Source: Pedobacter cryoconitis
GTDB lineage: Bacteria > Bacteroidota > Bacteroidia > Sphingobacteriales > Sphingobacteriaceae
Direction of reading: 5' to 3'
DNA length: 64,000 nucleotides
NCBI RefSeq assembly: GCF_003259615.1
Contig: NZ_QLLR01000001.1
Span: forward strand, 358,440-422,439
Both the position numbers and the translations under genes were made by a program. Shown one piece after another: positions 63,597-64,000 of the stretch. The notes under the pieces are model-generated. The model ran no database searches and was not told the DNA's origin. It saw nothing but the letters and a program-made list of their open reading frames with translations. Each line of letters starts with the position of its first letter. The first letter of the stretch is position 1.

Positions 63597-63634
63597 AAAA
63601 ACGTCGCTCTTTAAATCATAAAGACGGCGTTTTT
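63597..63634. terminator. Hairpin with flanking A- and T-runs
   Basis: AAAAACGTCG...TCTTT pairs with AAAGA...CGGCGTTTTT with one wobble and one bulge. It probably served the vanished dehydrogenase gene. Confidence 0.6.
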
Positions 63635-63812
63635 CAGAAGTTAAAATTCCGGGAGAGCATAAAAACATATATATATTGTTTTAGATAAATACCGGATATT
63701 ATTGTGGTAGCTTTAGAAATTAATAAAAGGGTTTTTTATTCCTGCCTGAATGACCTTGTACTTAGTTTCCACCGATTTATTTTCACACATTTTAAATACG
63801 ATCTTTTAAGTT

Positions 63813-64000
63813 ATGCACATGAAGAAAAACGATTCTGATGAATTAATCATTGCTAACAGAGAAATCGTTCTTCAGAGCGAGGAAATAGAAAGCCGGGCAG
63901 CAGAGTTGGTCATCGCCAACAAGGAACTGCTTTTTCAAAATGAAGAGAAAGAAAACCGGGCAGCTGAACTGATCATCGCCAATAAGGAACTTGCTTTTCA
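63813..64000 (+). CDS. 5' end of a protein with 21-residue coiled-coil repeats, cut by the window edge
   Basis: 62 codons are visible, starting MHMKKNDSDELIIANRE. Three repeats of 21 residues follow the pattern R-A-A-E-L-x-I-A-N-K-E-L-x-F-Q-N-E-E-K-E-N. As 21 is three heptads, this should form a long coiled coil. Such N-terminal repeats occur before PAS/histidine-kinase modules in Sphingobacteriaceae, so the downstream part may be a sensor kinase; that is inference. No signal peptide. Confidence 0.75.
   Translation, partial: MHMKKNDSDELIIANREIVLQSEEIESRAAELVIANKELLFQNEEKENRAAELIIANKELAF

Overview
The window looks like chromosome of a Bacteroidota soil or aquatic bacterium, most likely a Sphingobacteriaceae member close to Pedobacter. 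The reasons are three SusC/SusD pairs, a one-protein hybrid two-component regulator with periplasmic propeller repeats, promoters of the TTTG-N18-21-TAnnTTTG type, absence of Shine-Dalgarno sequences, a DUF6266 relic, and a class I lanthipeptide locus with Bacteroidota-style double-glycine leaders. No rRNA, tRNA, CRISPR array or insertion sequence was seen.

Layout. 1-2952: start of a secreted protein running off the left edge, a GNAT acetyltransferase, a MocR-type regulator and a DoxX membrane protein. 3079-8385: a SusC/SusD pair followed by a siderophore-interacting flavoprotein, probably an iron module. 8400-31349: a uronic-acid polysaccharide locus. It has an alginate-lyase-fold enzyme, then a minus-strand operon susC-susD-GH16-PL8-GH88-DUF2264, a divergent hybrid two-component regulator, and a minus-strand catabolic operon (DUF4350, kduI, kduD, kdgK, kdgA, hexuronate transporter) facing a LacI-type regulator with a matching operator. 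Lyases cut the polymer outside the cytoplasm, GH88 and probably DUF2264 release (unsaturated) glucuronic acid, and KduI/KduD/KdgK/KdgA convert the keto-deoxy sugar to pyruvate and glyceraldehyde 3-phosphate.

31404-42136: small secreted proteins, MiaE, a glycosyltransferase, an HxlR regulator, a repeat-rich segment ending in a broken DUF6266 gene, and a third SusC/SusD pair whose SusC carries a seven-fold 9-residue repeat. 42191-50531: a TetR/MFS/SDR unit and a TetR/luciferase-like monooxygenase unit, each with matched palindromic operators, plus an amino-acid permease and a DMT exporter. 50535-54860: a cytochrome c peroxidase fragment, an orphan ParA plus ribbon-helix-helix pair, a hybrid histidine kinase and an AlkA-type glycosylase.

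54895-63278 is the most interesting part: a class I lanthipeptide locus read on the minus strand. One consensus promoter drives five tandem precursor genes, several of them too short for ordinary gene calling. A hairpin follows, then LanC, a full-length LanB, a C39-peptidase ABC transporter (LanT) and an unusually short HlyD-like protein that lacks the usual periplasmic hairpin. All five precursors share an almost invariant 32-residue leader ending in GG and a variable core with three Cys. The right edge holds a short-chain dehydrogenase relic and the start of a protein made of 21-residue coiled-coil repeats. Functional calls rest on visible motifs and family knowledge; no database search was run.
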